A DNA stretch of 60,000 nucleotides from Owenia fusiformis (GCA_903813345.2 CAIIXF020000001.1:24605915-24665914); one strand, 5' to 3'; shown: positions 45,182 to 56,690, counted from the stretch's first letter. Numbers and translations: made by a program. The notes: generated from the letters alone by a model not told the origin.

Positions 45182-45539
45182 AACTACTAACCCTGGTAGG
45201 CTACTTATGTTACATGTAAGTGCCCAGTCACCCAGATTTTTACACAAACCATCATGTTTGGTTGATTTCACCATGGGATGAAAGGATAGTATCAACAAGC
45301 AACAGGATTGGCAACAGGAATGAGAAAAAATACCTTTTTTCTTTCCTGAACTTCGCACGATGGTGATCCCGTGCAAATCACATGATCAATTTTATCTCAA
45401 AGATGATTATATCAAAGAAAATTACTTACTCAATGCAATGGATATATCATTTGCAGGTAACTTTCACTTCTGTTTGAAGTCCCATAGCGCTAGGATGAAA
45501 AGCTATTGAAAATGGTGTCAGAGTATCATACTCCAATCC

Positions 45540-45742
45540 AAAATGTACTATTTCTTTTTTAACTTTTTAATGGTTCGATATAGTGACGTGATAATATTTA
45601 CATATGTTTTCACCGTAACTCTGAAGGTATTAATGAGATATTGATGTATCGGGTCTTTTAAATAATTAGCATAACATATGTTAATATTATGGTGTCACTA
45701 TATCATGCCATTTAAAAGTTAAAAAAGAAATGGTACATTTTA
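45540..45742. mobile_element. MITE-like hairpin (about 200 bp)
   Basis: AAAATGTAC at the left pairs with GTACATTTT at the right, and the match continues through TTTCTTTTTTAACTTTT and GATATAGTGACG-type sequence to the ACATATGTT centre. No target duplication is evident outside. Confidence 0.65.
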
Positions 45743-46214
45743 GAGCTTTTAGAGCATTTTATGATCTTCCCTGCATCTTTTTTCATGGCGCAGCGCCCAC
45801 TTCAACTGAAAACTGTGCTTATCATGTGCCTACCTCAAACTTTGCCCCACTCCCAAACTCTCTACGCGAACTTCACATTATACTGACCAAAAAGTGAAAA
45901 ATGTCAGAAAAATAAAATAATTTCACATTTTCTTTGCATTGCTCCTGTGCTTGTATTAAGCATGCGAAACTAGCTTTCAAAATCTGTTGTGCATATCCCC
46001 TGGTCAATATGTTACTACTATTCATTCATAATTCATATCAACATGTGACTTTCAGTCCATATATGGCGAAAAGGGTTGGCATTCGATGCAAACCTTTTGA
46101 ATTACTTTTGGGTTTACCAATATAACAGGCAAGATTATCTGTATCGAATATGGGCTCCTGGGCCATCCTGGAACAAAGCTAAAATCAATCAAGAAATGAG
46201 CGACATGTAATCAC

Positions 46215-46490
46215 TCATCAACATGTAAAAACCTGTAACTTTCACGCTAACCTGTAAAAAGTCGACTAATCGGACGTCATTTTCCTGCACACACATAGAA
46301 GTACACATTCATGCTTTGTTGAATACGCATCTGTGAATTGAACCAATATGATTGATTACCCCATGTAAAAACCTGTAAACTTCGTGCTGGGCCACAGGAA
46401 ATAAACAAATCTGACGTCATTTATCTGTACGCGCATTGAAGATCACGTTCAAGTTTTGTTAAATGCAAATTTTCAATTCAATTTGGGTTC
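46215..46490 (+). repeat. Diverged tandem duplication with CRE-like motifs
   Basis: ATGTAAAAACCTGTAACTTT at about 46222 recurs as ATGTAAAAACCTGTAAACTT at about 46365. Both copies continue through a GACGTCATTT motif (GGACGTCA, then TGACGTCA) and a CGTTCAAGTTTTGTT-like stretch. The unit is about 140 bp. It lies 130-400 bp upstream of the pseudogene, where a promoter could have been. Confidence 0.5.
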
Positions 46491-46619
46491 AAAACTGTAT
46501 AAAGAACTACTGAACTATGTACACAGATTATATATTTTTTGTATTACATGTAGTTTTGATTTTTGAATATTTTTATTTAAAAATATAATATATTTGTAAA
46601 TATCATATTTTTATTATAG

Positions 46620-48313
46620 CATCAAGTAATGGCAAGAGCAGAAGAAACCCACTTCTACATCATTAATGGAAAATACCACGGAGTGTTAAATGAGGATGAT
46701 CCACCACAGTAAAGCTTGCGTCCAAGACTCTAGCAGACATTGGTAAGCCCAAATGCGTTTGCTTATGTTAACTTATTTGTCTAAATATCATAAAATAATT
46801 CAGTATAAATCTAAATTGCGGAAATTAATCCTATTAAAAACTCATTACAGAGAGTTGTTCCATCTGATGTCAAGTTTTGCTATATTATCAATTCTGGTTG
46901 TTACCACTTATAGTTGTACAATATAGAGCCATAAGTGATAATAAATTAAAAAATTGTACATGTATTCCTGAAAATTCCTGATTATTTTCAATAATCACTG
47001 CGCTGTCATCACAACATATTGCTTTGTAGGAACACCTTTTCCTAGGCAAGTATTCAAAGTACAAGTACAAGTAGACGGTAAATTTAATAGAAAAACATCC
47101 GAGTTAATAGCCTTCAAATTTGTCCTGAATAGTCTCCATGTCAATCGAAATATTAACTTAATCAGCATTTTGCAGAAGATTGGAAGGATCAACTACAAGT
47201 TGTGTACAATAAATCATCGGGAAAATTTAGATCTGAATTGAATAAAATAGTTCATGCATTATTGACCAAGGGGTACACCATGCAGACATGGTTACCGACA
47301 TATTTCCAGACATATGTAAGGCAGTGGATGAATGTGATGAATCGGAAATTACTTAGGAATTCTTTATGTTGAGTGAGGAGTGGGGAATTTGCGATGAGAT
47401 TACTGTAACAGAAAATAGTCAACGACATGTATGTGAAGAGCAGTGTCCTGTTTTTGTAAATTATTAAGTACATGTAATTGAAATGGAACACACAAAGACT
47501 TTATCAATAAGGAAGATACATGAGAAACTTTTGAGGCAACCAGAGTTGGATTTATTTCAAGTATTTTTTTCAATTATTCCACTAAATCAAGGTAATATTT
47601 TAACCAATCGAAATGCAATCAAAGGGAAATGGTGCCGTATAATGAAGAAAGTACTTAGTAAAAGTAGAGCATCTGATAAAGAAAAACAGGAACAGCTTTT
47701 AAATGGATTGATAACTCTCGAGTTTAAGCACCAAATGAATAAAAATCTTAAAACTGTAAAAAGTAGTGAGATATTTGAGAAAAAGAAGTGTACAAATAAG
47801 AAGTCTAAGTGGTCCTCTGACACTGAATTGATCAAACAATTTAAGAGAAGTGTCATTAGGCTAAAACTACAACTTAGCAAATGTAAGAAAACCTTAGCAG
47901 AGGTCAAGTTAGGTAAAAATCAAGTTAAGGAACAAGTCAAGAAAGATAAGTAAATCAAAAAATGAAGAACTCTTAAGAACCAAAAATGAACGTCTCAAGC
48001 TAAAAGCAAAAAATAAGAAACTAAAGAGACTTTCAGCTTTACAAACAGAGAGTGCAGCCCATCTTAACAAAGTTAATTATGAACTTGAGCAAGACATAAA
48101 ATTACAAACAGAAAAAATGAAGAATTAGAGGAGAGTGTAAAATATTTGGAATCAAGGATTGAAGATCAAGAATTAAAGAATGTATCATTAATGGAAGAGG
48201 AAACTAATACTTGCACTCTAAACTTTAAAGAGACAGTTATGAATCTGACTAATTTAAAAGTACCGACACATAATGTGACTCGAAGTAGTGAAAGAAGTTG
48301 CAAAGTAATGTAA
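46620..48313 (+). pseudogene. Decayed multi-exon gene, coiled-coil-rich
   Basis: An exon after TTATTATAG (46619) begins with ATG at 46629, reads MARAEETHFYIINGKYHGVL followed by NEDDPP, shifts frame into VKLASKTLADIG and ends at a GTAAGC donor (about 46742). A second exon-like run starts after TTTGTAG at 47030 (TPFPRQVFKVQVQVDGKF). EDWKDQLQVVYNKSSGKFRS follows from about 47177. The 156-codon frame at 47483-47953 and two further frames to 48313 carry Lys/Glu/Leu heptads (ERLKLKAKNKKLKRL; ELEESVKYLESRIEDQEL), a long coiled coil broken by a stop and a one-base shift. I do not recognise the family. The same gene probably continues at 48784. Confidence 0.5.
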
Positions 48314-48783
48314 TGTTACCTTAAAAGGCTAAATCCCAAATAGATAGATAGAATATCCTAGATGAGAGAAGAAATAATCTTGATTAACGTCATTAAAATT
48401 CACAATTCAGTTAAACTGATGTCATATTTGGAATCTACGTGTAAAATCACATATAAAATGTGGTTTTGAAAAGAGTTTATCATCTTTGAAAATTCAATTC
48501 TCTTTGAAAATGTGACTTCTAGGTCGGGGAGATTCCCTATAGACCCCATGTTGTAAAACCACAAAAAGTCAAATAACTTTTCTTGTGTTGGGCAGATAAT
48601 ATTTTCTTTTACTGGACATATTTTAATTTGTATAACTATCACATACATAAGGGTAATATGAAAAGTGAACCACTAAAACTGATGAATATTCAAGTTTAAG
48701 GGAATTTTGTAATACCCTGCCATGTAATTTCCCCCGAATCAGCCAGCTGGTGGCGGAACTGGTAACTACCTACTCGCATCTGA
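48314..48783. other. Gap between two parts of the decayed gene
   Basis: No coding frame recognised; possibly a former intron. Confidence 0.35.
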
Positions 48784-49348
48784 GTAATTGCAGACAGCAC
48801 ACTTGCAATATGCCAGCAGCAACTTGAAACTATTAAGTCAAAGAACACTACTCTGTATTCTGACGTAACTCCGAAACATGGTCGCTGCTTTGAAGTATTC
48901 TCACTGACTGATGATGACCAACACCCATATGTTCTTGGGTTGAGGGAAAAGGGAGACAAGTCTGCCTTAACAGTTAAAGAAACATCTAAAGAAATAATAG
49001 AAGACATTAACAATATGTGGATCTAACTCTGGTAAAGACTATGATGTTGGCTTTCAGATACTTCGGAATATCAAAAATACAATGGCTGAGCCGCCACTGA
49101 GAAAAAATTTAAAAAACACAAATAAAGAGGATGCTTCAGGACTCCTAAGTGGTGAAAATCTGCCTTTCCCAAATGATATGAAGAAAGATGATGTAACACA
49201 TGAGCTTTTCAAGCCATGTGAGGTCACAGATGATCTCACTCAAGCAATGCTCCAGGGCTTATGTGTAGCTATCCATGATGTCTTACTTAGGATGGTCACT
49301 GATCATTTTCCAGGTGCCAAATTTTCTTACGAAGCAGCTAAATGTTAG
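48784..49348 (+). pseudogene. Second part of the decayed gene
   Basis: Frame one (48784-49026) reads VIADSTLAICQQQLETIKSK then NTTLYSDVTPKHGRCFEVFS, LTDDDQHPYVLGLREKGDKS and ALTVKETSKEIIEDINNMW. Frame two (49025-49348) continues GKDYDVGFQILRNIKNTMAE and ends with VTDDLTQAMLQGLCVAIHDV and a short tail. The phrase T-x-L-x-S-D-x-T-x-K-x-G followed by Y-V-L-G-L-R-x-x-x-x-K-S-A reminds me of a multicopy invertebrate protein family seen near transposons; I cannot name it and have not verified this. One frameshift separates the two parts. Confidence 0.45.
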
Positions 49349-49356
49349 CTTGGTTG

Positions 49357-49482
49357 GTTTGTCGGTTGTTTGCTTGCTTTATTTGTAAGTTGCTTGGTTT
49401 GTTTTTTTACTTGCTCAATTTTCTGCTTGCTTGGATGGTCGTTTGCTTGGTTGCTTGGTTGGTTACTTGCGTGGTTGGTTGC
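49357..49482. repeat. TTGGTTGC-type microsatellite
   Basis: Degenerate repeats of TTGCTTGGTTGG with TTGT variants, just after the pseudogene's stop. Confidence 0.8.
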
Positions 49483-49505
49483 TAAGTTATTTTTTGAAAC
49501 TTTTG

Positions 49506-49791
49506 AAACGTAGCCAAGGAGGGGTGGGGGGGGGGTGCGAAAACAATAAAAAAAACGAGAATGAGGACTGAAAGAGCTTTAAAATGCTTTTTATTTGAAG
49601 CTTCTAGCTCACTTTGGAAGGAACTTGCATCCAGTTTTTGTAAAATTCAATATAAAAATCATTTTTGGCTTGTTTATGTCACAATCGCACCCCCCTGTTT
49701 ATCTCACCATCGGCCCCCCCCCCCCCCCCCGACTGAAAACCGAAATCATTTTGGAACGCACTCCCCCTGACTGAAAGCTGGCTACGCCCCT
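49506..49791. mobile_element. hAT-like MITE, copy B
   Basis: It begins GAAACGTAGCCAAGGAGGGG and ends CTGGCTACGCCCC. The internal AGAGCTTTAAAATGC and TTATTTGAAGCTTCTAGCTC blocks match copy A at 39353. Several C- and G-runs occur. A 69-codon frame inside is an artefact. Confidence 0.65.
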
Positions 49792-50401
49792 GATATCTGT
49801 TTTTGGCCATCAATAAACTATATTTATATTGTGAGCATTTATGGGTTTTGATAACAATTGGCTTTATACATGTATAATTAATCGAATTTCATATTGTATC
49901 ATGTTGGCTAAATCCCGGGGCTATATTGTTTTAAGTGAAGAATTAAGAACTGAAAACAGGGTTTGCTTAGTTTGAGTCAGGGAACAAAATGTAATCAGAC
50001 AGACGGATAAATGAGTATTATAGGTTATAGGCAGTACCTTGGGAACCAAATAAACGTGTATAGGATTATTTTTTGTTTACTTCGGAATTGAGTGAGCCAT
50101 CTGTAGTTTTAAAAAGAAAGATCAATAAATACATGTAATCAAGATCAAATATTAGAAATCTATTTTTGGCTGGACAAATTTTTGTTCTCGAATGTCAAGC
50201 AGAACCTTCATGTTCTTTATTCATTTGGAACTTTGATTTGAATTATTTCAATCAAAATGAAAATAATGTTACAAGTGCTCTACTTTGGTGATAAAAATAA
50301 CTGGATCATATTGAACGAGGACAAGTACATATGTTTCTATTTTTTATATACTGTTGCAAAAGTCATTGGATTGCTTATTTTTTAAACTCAAAGTAGTTCC
50401 C
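49792..50401. other. No recognisable gene
   Basis: AT-rich unique sequence before the hAT element. Confidence 0.45.
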
Positions 50402-51556
50402 AGGGCTCGAAATTAGCGTAGCGAGGGTGCGATTTCGCTACCTAATCCTGCCAAACGCTTCCTGTTTAACTCCCGAAGGAGCTATTATCACACCCTGGCT
50501 CAAACCTCACTTTATTTCAACTAAATTTGACGATTTCTTACGATCTGTTTTGATCAAACTTGAATCAGATGACTTTGTTTATCCGCCTCGTTTTGAGTAA
50601 GTATTCCGAACGTAATTTGAAAGACTGGAGTTCATTGGTCGCATTTACAGATAAAAGTTTGATAAGCCAATCAGACAGTCGATAACTAATTGGAAAAGGG
50701 AACTATTTTATCGTGGAAGAAATGAATGGAATCGTAGTACATATATAGTATAAAAGATGTCATGCGATATGTTTGACCAATAGGCTTACAGAGATACACG
50801 CATAAATATTCATGAGTTTCAAGATGGCGAGTAATTCATTTACAAAATACAGCTTCACCATTTCTCAAAAATTTACCGTCAAAGGTAAATATCCTGCTTA
50901 AATTAGTAGCTAATCATTTACTTATAGAAACATAAGACAAGCCTCGATAATTCTTCGGTGAATTAAAGCTTCAGGATAACAAGTTTCAAAATCTTCAATT
51001 TTTGAATTTCTCCCGGAATTTAGCTCCGTAAGCAGACTACTTTTTCTACAATCAACTAAACGGGGATACCAATTTAATTTCACGGTAAATTATGCAGGAA
51101 TTTTACTATCGTAGTATTATTTTTTACAGATGGCGCGGGATCGAGCAGTATATCTCATTCGAATTCTGGTACCCAAAAGATAGCTGATAGCTGAATAATG
51201 ATCGAGAAAATCCAACCGAAAGAGCCCCAAGTCCTGTGATTCAACTACAACTCCATGATGAAAATCCGGGTGAAAATCCACCCCCAAATCAACCTCCAAG
51301 TCCTGTAATTCAACTAGAACTTATTGCTGAAAATCTAAATATTGATCCAGATCAAGATAATCCCAAAAAAAACTCAAAAAGAAAAATCCAAAAACAGTGA
51401 TAATAGCAGATGGCAATGTCAATATACTAACTGTAAAATTATTCAAACTTTGAAAAACTGGAAATACCAGGACCACTTATGCAGTTGCCTCCCTCTATCA
51501 ACTGCTGCAGTAGAGAGAGGATTTTCAAATTTAAAAAGATGGAAGATTGTAGCAAG
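50402..51556 (+). pseudogene. Internally deleted hAT transposon
   Basis: The left end CAGGGCTCGAAATTAGCG is a common hAT terminus. TATAAAAG lies at 50749-50756. An ATG at 50824 starts MASNSFTKYSFTISQKFTVK, which ends at a donor AAAGGTAAAT (50884). A phase-matched exon opens after TTTTACAG at 51130 (DGAGSSSISHSNSGTQKIAD), then stops and shifts into a Pro/Asn-rich part holding SPVIQLQLHDENPGENPPPN and a second, diverged copy SPVIQLELIAENLNIDPDQD. The rest of the transposase is missing up to LCSCLPLSTAAVERGFSNLK (51475-51534), the start of the hAT C-terminal dimerisation domain, whose S-T-A-x-V-E-R-x-F-S is diagnostic. No right terminus was found; LINE sequence takes over. Confidence 0.7.
50749..50756 (+). 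promoter_or_regulatory. TATA box of the hAT transposase
   Basis: TATAAAAG stands 75 bp before the presumed transposase start codon, a plausible core promoter distance allowing a short leader. Confidence 0.45.
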
Positions 51557-51836
51557 GTATAATGGCCCAAAAACAAAATGTGTCATCCAGCCAATCATCA
51601 GGCAAGATGGCACGATAGCTGTGACCGACAAAGAAATCACAGAAGCTTTTATGGTCAAATATGGAAATGAAATTATGTCTGTCCAATCTCATTCAATATG
51701 GTACAACTATGTTGAAAACACAGTTGAGAGAATTTTGACAACACAAAGAGCTATTATTACTGAAACGAACTATAGCAAAACTTGTGAAATAAAAAACATT
51801 GATCTGAATTTATATGAGATTGAGAATGCCATAAAA
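51557..51836 (+). pseudogene. LINE fragment (region before reverse transcriptase)
   Basis: Without a stop, the hAT reading runs into KTKCVIQPIIRQDGTIAVTD then KEITEAFMVKYGNEIMSV and ends near EIKNIDLNLYEIENAIKLV. A stretch with x-Q-D-G-x-x-x-T-D-x-x-I-x-x-x-F-x-x-x-Y followed by a D-L-x-x-x-E-I-x-x-A-I-K motif is the linker between endonuclease and reverse transcriptase in LINEs of the CR1/Jockey kind. The catalytic domains themselves are absent. It is 5-prime and 3-prime truncated. The open frame across the junction is fortuitous unless shown to be expressed. Confidence 0.5.
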
Positions 51837-51918
51837 TTGGTTATATATATTTTACAAGTGGATCCAAGAGACCAAGTGGGCAAGTCCATTATTTTGCAGT
51901 GGTGGCAGGATATACACA
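51827..51918 (+). repeat. Inverted repeat arm (left), partner at 55271-55356
   Basis: GTGGATCCAAGAGACCAAGT and its surroundings recur in reverse complement at 55271-55356, with GGTTATATATATTTT shared on one side and a GCAG-GGTGG block on the other. The pair encloses the nested elements of 52.6-55.2 kb. Confidence 0.75.
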
Positions 51919-52131
51919 TCATACTCACATTGCCTTATTAAAGAAAACCTTCTAAAAGTTTAGTAGACTAGTCAATAAATACCAGATCTGTAAATTCCGA
52001 AATCAGAAGCGAATTCAATAAAAACCAGATTAGAATGCACAAATACAAGATCACAGATTTTTTCAATCAGTGCAAGTATTGGTGTGCTGAAATACTTCAT
52101 TTTCGATCAAGACTTGTTAATTGTTCATCGA

Positions 52132-52286
52132 GTGAATGTTTTTTCGACCCATTTCCAATATGGCGGTTTGCTAGGAGCGAGATACGCAACGAACGAAATG
52201 AATTTTGAGAATGATTAAGGTTCGGACAACCTCCGGATGTCTGAGCAGAAAACACCATATTGGAATTTGGTAGTAAAAACATTCAC
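52132..52286. mobile_element. 155-bp MITE-like hairpin
   Basis: GTGAATGTTTTTTCGACCCA and TTCCAATATGG at the left pair with CCATATTGGAATTTGG and AAAAACATTCAC at the right. The middle carries CGGACAACCTCCGG. No target duplication is visible. Confidence 0.65.
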
Positions 52287-52809
52287 CATTATTCAGCTGT
52301 CCATTTCCCCGTTTGAGAGCCATAAGTTTCAAAATCTAACAAGGCTCTCGAAGTGAGTAAATTTGAGGCAGTTTTGATCAATTTTGCAAAGGGTTAATTT
52401 GATTCTCATCTGTCTCAACAAAACAGGAATATCCCAGAATTCATACAGGCATACATCTCTTATGTTAACTATATCATTGATTGGGAAAGGGTTCATCTAT
52501 AATCCTGGGAAATGACCTCTTCTGGACGTAAAGCATGGGAACATCTGATATGACCAGTTCACATGGCAGTGTGTCACCTGTCATTTCTCTGGAATGATGT
52601 ACACTTTCCTCCAAAAGATTGGAAACAATTGTAGTACAGTAAAACCTGTATATCTGAACACTTGGCTAATCCGAAAACCTCCCGATTTGAACATTTTTTG
52701 GTCCCGTTTTTCCTCCCATTGACTCAAATGTTAAAAAAACCTTGAAATGTGAACACCTCCCAATTTGAGCTGTGAACAGTCGTGTTTGAAAAATTAACCT
52801 ATCTAATCT

Positions 52810-54301
52810 GAACACTTTGGGTTTACGTAAAAGACCGACCCCACCGACCACCGACCGGTCGGTGTTTTCCACTGGTAGCCTCAAAACAGGGTTTGAAGAA
52901 AATGTGTAAAAGACCGACCATATCATGTAAAAGACCGAACATATTTGTAGCCTTAAAATATTAATAATTTGATTTTGAATGTCAATCGTTGGGACTAGGC
53001 AACGGTTTTTACCGATTTTGTACCTTGCAACGAATGGCAAGCAAACAAATTGGGCATGACCGTCTCCTCTCGATTAATTGTCCTGCCTTAGCTCCTAACC
53101 TATCATTAACCAACCTATCGTTTCTACGGGAATCTATCCTAATTTTTTTACTAAAATTTAACAATTTCGAAACAAAAATGATTTGTTATCGTCATAGCCT
53201 ACTGAATACTGAACACGATGTAACATGCGTTCTCTTATCGGGATTAAAAGTGACTTACCATTTCAGTACACCATTAGAAAGCTTTTTTTGTCATACCAAA
53301 TGTAGTTTTTACCAGTTGACGTTTAACAACTGAGAAATCAAACATAACGTTATGACGTCAACTTCGACGATGTGTTTTTGTTATTGCGTTTCATATGAAT
53401 GAACTTAATGCAATGTTACGTGCGTTTTTTTCAAAAGTGACTAACCAGGATGAAATTGGTCTTCTAACAACTGAAACATCACTTAAAAATATGACATTAC
53501 ACACCACGACGATGTAACGTTTTCATCGTGATTTGAAATGATTAATTATACGTTTTTAAATCACGACCTAGCAAAGGTACTATAGTCATTGGATTCCCAG
53601 TTTTAGTTTTACTTCTAATTTTGCATTTTTTCATCTTTATGTAAAAGACCGTCAGCCGACCACCATGTACCCCCGGGGGGTTCACTATATATAAACCTTG
53701 ACGGGGATCCTCGGCGCATGTGGGGTACCTTTTTCAACGTTTGGTATGGCAATGGACCTATATTTTAGGATTTGGTATGGGAATGCCCGGAAATTTTTGA
53801 CTTCTGAGGTATGGCAATGGTCAGACTTTTGCTCTTCTGGTATGAGAATGGTCGTTGTAGATACGTTGCCTAACATTCGTGGTATGGCATTGGTCCAGTA
53901 GTTCCTTTGTATGACATTGATCCTATATTTCATTTACTTTGAATTAAGGTATGGCATTGGTCCCATATTTGGACATTTGGTATGGCATTGGTCCTATATT
54001 TTGATTTTTGGTATGGCATTGGTCCCATAATTGGGCATTTGGTATGGCATTGGTCCTATATTTGGACATTTGGTATGGCATTGGTCCTATATTTGGACAT
54101 TTGGTATGGCCTTTGGGCGTTATTTTGGTTGGTATGGGAACATATTGAAATTTGACAGATTGGTATGGGAACATATTGATATTTGAGGCTTCAGCCTAGG
54201 ACCCCCGTCGAGTTTTATATACAGTGAACCCCCCGAGCATGTACCCAACTGTGGAGAGTGACTGGTCGGTGGTCGGTGTTTTCCACAAACCCGAACACTT
54301 T
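52810..54301. mobile_element. 1.47-kb TIR element with 9-bp target duplication
   Basis: GAACACTTT flanks the element at 52810-52818 and 54293-54301. The element (52819-54292) starts GGGTTTACGTAAAAGACCG and ends, in inverse, GGGTTTGTGGAAAACACCG, with ACCGACCACCGACC near both ends. TAAAAGACCG recurs inside (52907, 52928, 53642). It stands in the pogo-like element, and a MITE stands in it. No transposase was found. Confidence 0.7.
53664..54244. mobile_element. 567-bp MITE with internal minisatellite
   Basis: CATGTAC flanks the element at 53664-53670 and 54238-54244, a possible 7-bp duplication. The termini share CGGGGGGTTCACT and TATATAAA in inverted orientation. Its middle (about 53740-54176) is a minisatellite with a unit of about 31 bp (TTTGGTATGGCATTGGTCCT plus ATATTTGGACA). 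Confidence 0.7.
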
Positions 54302-55270
54302 TCATAAAATATCACATGTTCCATACAAAATTTCTCAAATACATTTATTTGAAAAAACCTTAAATGATCTCACTCAAGGTAGGGCTTTCTAGGATGACTA
54401 AATTCATTTGAATCAGATTTTCATGTCACTTGAGTGTAATGCCATAAAGCTATGTACAGTGCTATATATAATAATAAAGGTTGCGTTTTCAAACTTAACA
54501 GAGTGGTCCTACCAAAATGAATTTGCCTACATACCCCTGAAACTCTTATCTGATAGATAGAATGCACAAATAAAACAAAAGTTTTGCCTATTATAGGTAA
54601 AAAGTTCTCTTGAAATTTCGAAGTGATTTTACCTGTTAATTCTGTCGAAGGTCCGCCATTTTTGCGGAAGTTACACTGAAACGCAAACTCCATGAAACGA
54701 AACGAAATCACTAGACAAAAAACATGGCCCACGTGCGCATGTGCAGCAAAGTTTAAACCAATCAGATTATTTGATTATTTTGCGCACATGAATTATTTGC
54801 TTCTGAGCACTTACAAGCTTACCACAATAAACAAACCTGGCAGAGACTACCCTTAGCCTACTTCATTTTGGCGAAATTTCAGCTCAAACTCGTGACAAAT
54901 GCATTATGCATACGCTGGTGAGAAGCCTTGAAGACACTCATTTTGGTAAATATGATTTATGGGGTATACTTTTCTGCAGTTTGTGGGAGTTTGGGACATT
55001 AAATGTTAAAATTCAAGAAAATATGACAATTAAACGACTAATCGATTAATATATACCAGCACTGTAGTCAAATAAAGCTATGTAGTCAAATAAATATTTA
55101 TTGAGAATTTGTTCCTATTTCTTCAAAATCCAAAATCTTGCAAATGCAAAACCTCAATAGAGTAGACGCATGTGTTTACTGGGCAAAGATCTTCACTAAA
55201 GAGGTGTTCATTATGACAGTTTTACTGTTCTGAAATCAATCCTGGGAATTCACTTTACAAAATTGAAATG

Positions 55271-55356
55271 TGTGTATCATACCACCCCTGCAATATAATT
55301 AACTCGCCCACTTGGTCTCTTGGATCCACTTGCAAAATATATATAACCCATAAAAT
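55271..55356 (-). repeat. Inverted repeat arm (right)
   Basis: Reverse-complement partner of 51827-51918, including CTTGGTCTCTTGGATCCACT. It lies 44 bp beyond the pogo-like element. Confidence 0.75.
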
Positions 55357-55989
55357 CATGTGCCAATTACTCGTCACCGAGCCCTAGGGAAAAGATACAT
55401 AGCATCATGTTAAAAAATGGGGGCAGTGCTTTGTCAAAATCACTTCATAATCTTTTTCAAACCTGGGTCTAAAGGCGTATTGCCAGCAAAGTTTTGCAAG
55501 CCAAGCTAGAATTTTGAATCGGACTGTAAAAATTGAGCTTGAAGAATTACCTGTTTCAACGAAGCTTTCAGTCAGTCTTCATCTTCCATAAGGCTATGAC
55601 CAGTGGCACATAATAACGAATGGACTGCAACTACTTCCTATTGAAAGAAAAGTGGTTGTTCGGTGTAAAATCATTATAATACTCGAAATCAAACATCATG
55701 GGTTGATAGCGCCTTAAGTCGGGCGTCTCTAAAATTAAGAATCAAAACGGAATCACTGTCTGTAGAATAAATTGGATTCAGCGCTTTCGAATTCGATCTT
55801 AGGGAGCATTTCAAAAGATCGATATAGGAAAATTAACTATTAGTTAGAGAGGGAGGGGGTCATTTTCCTTAAAAGTTAACGCGTCGACATCATACCCGGG
55901 AATTTTCTTAGTGTATTATTACTTGAATGAAGCAACAAGTGTCGGGTTTGTGTAAAAAACCGGGTGACCGGGTAACCGGGTACTAACGT
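55357..55989. other. No recognisable gene
   Basis: Only a short ACCGGGT repeat near 55961-55982 stands out. Confidence 0.45.
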
Positions 55990-56690
55990 TCCTAGCAGGG
56001 TTAGGAATTTATAATGTTGGATCTGGACAAAACATGTGCGTTATTTTCGACGTCACGTTGAGGTTATTTCACATCGTAAGAACGTTTTGACAACGTTAAC
56101 TTTGAACGTTAAAATAACGTTGGTAATGGACCGATTTAGTGAGAACATATTGACGTCTTTGTAACGTTTCCTTAAATATTTTGAAGCCATTTCCACAATG
56201 TTGAAATTCAACCATCCATCGACGTTTTGCTGAATATTTAAATAACGTCAGATCAATACGGTCCATGAACTTCATTATTGACGTCACGTATTGAGGTTAT
56301 TTCAAATCGAAAAAACGTTTCGACAACGTTAAATTTTAACGTTAACAATACGTCGGAAATGAATCGACTTAGTGAGAACACAAAGTTTTTGACATGTTTT
56401 TTTCCACCAACAAATATTTTGATATTAAAAGCCTGTTTTGACAACGTTGAATGTTAACGTTTGAGTTACGTCACATATAGACCAATGTAGTAAAAAATCA
56501 AACGTTCCTGTTTGTTATGTTTTCCACACTAACGAACTTTACGGACACGTTACAACAACGTTATTTTTATACCATCAATAGATGTCTCATGTTTACGTTG
56601 CCTCGCATGTGTAAAGAACGAAAATGTGCAACGTCTTCTAGGAACTTATATGCTACTTATGAGCAACGTGACATGGACGTCACTGTTTCC
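55990..56690. repeat. AACGTT/GACGTCA satellite, about 231-bp unit
   Basis: GACGTCACGTTGAGGTTATT at about 56049 returns as GACGTCACGTATTGAGGTTA at about 56280. Both are followed by AACGTT..GACAACGTTAA and TTAGTGAGAACA. A third, more diverged unit starts near 56430. AACGTT and ACGTCA motifs are very frequent. No gene is present. Confidence 0.65.

Larger units (their letters stand above)
52637..55227. mobile_element. pogo/Tigger-like element hosting nested insertions
   Basis: The left end CAGTAAAACCTGTATATCTG with GAACAC follows TA (52635-52636). The right end, in inverse, is CAGTAAAACTGTCATAATGA with ACACCTC (55201-55227), with TT outside where TA is expected. The CAGTAAAACC start and TA target are usual for pogo elements. 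Free of insertions it would be about 1.1 kb. No transposase is visible. Confidence 0.6.

Noticed and set aside
53944-54174. ORF with repeated IGPMPYQMSKY peptide
   Set aside because: It is the 31-bp minisatellite inside the 567-bp MITE read on the minus strand.
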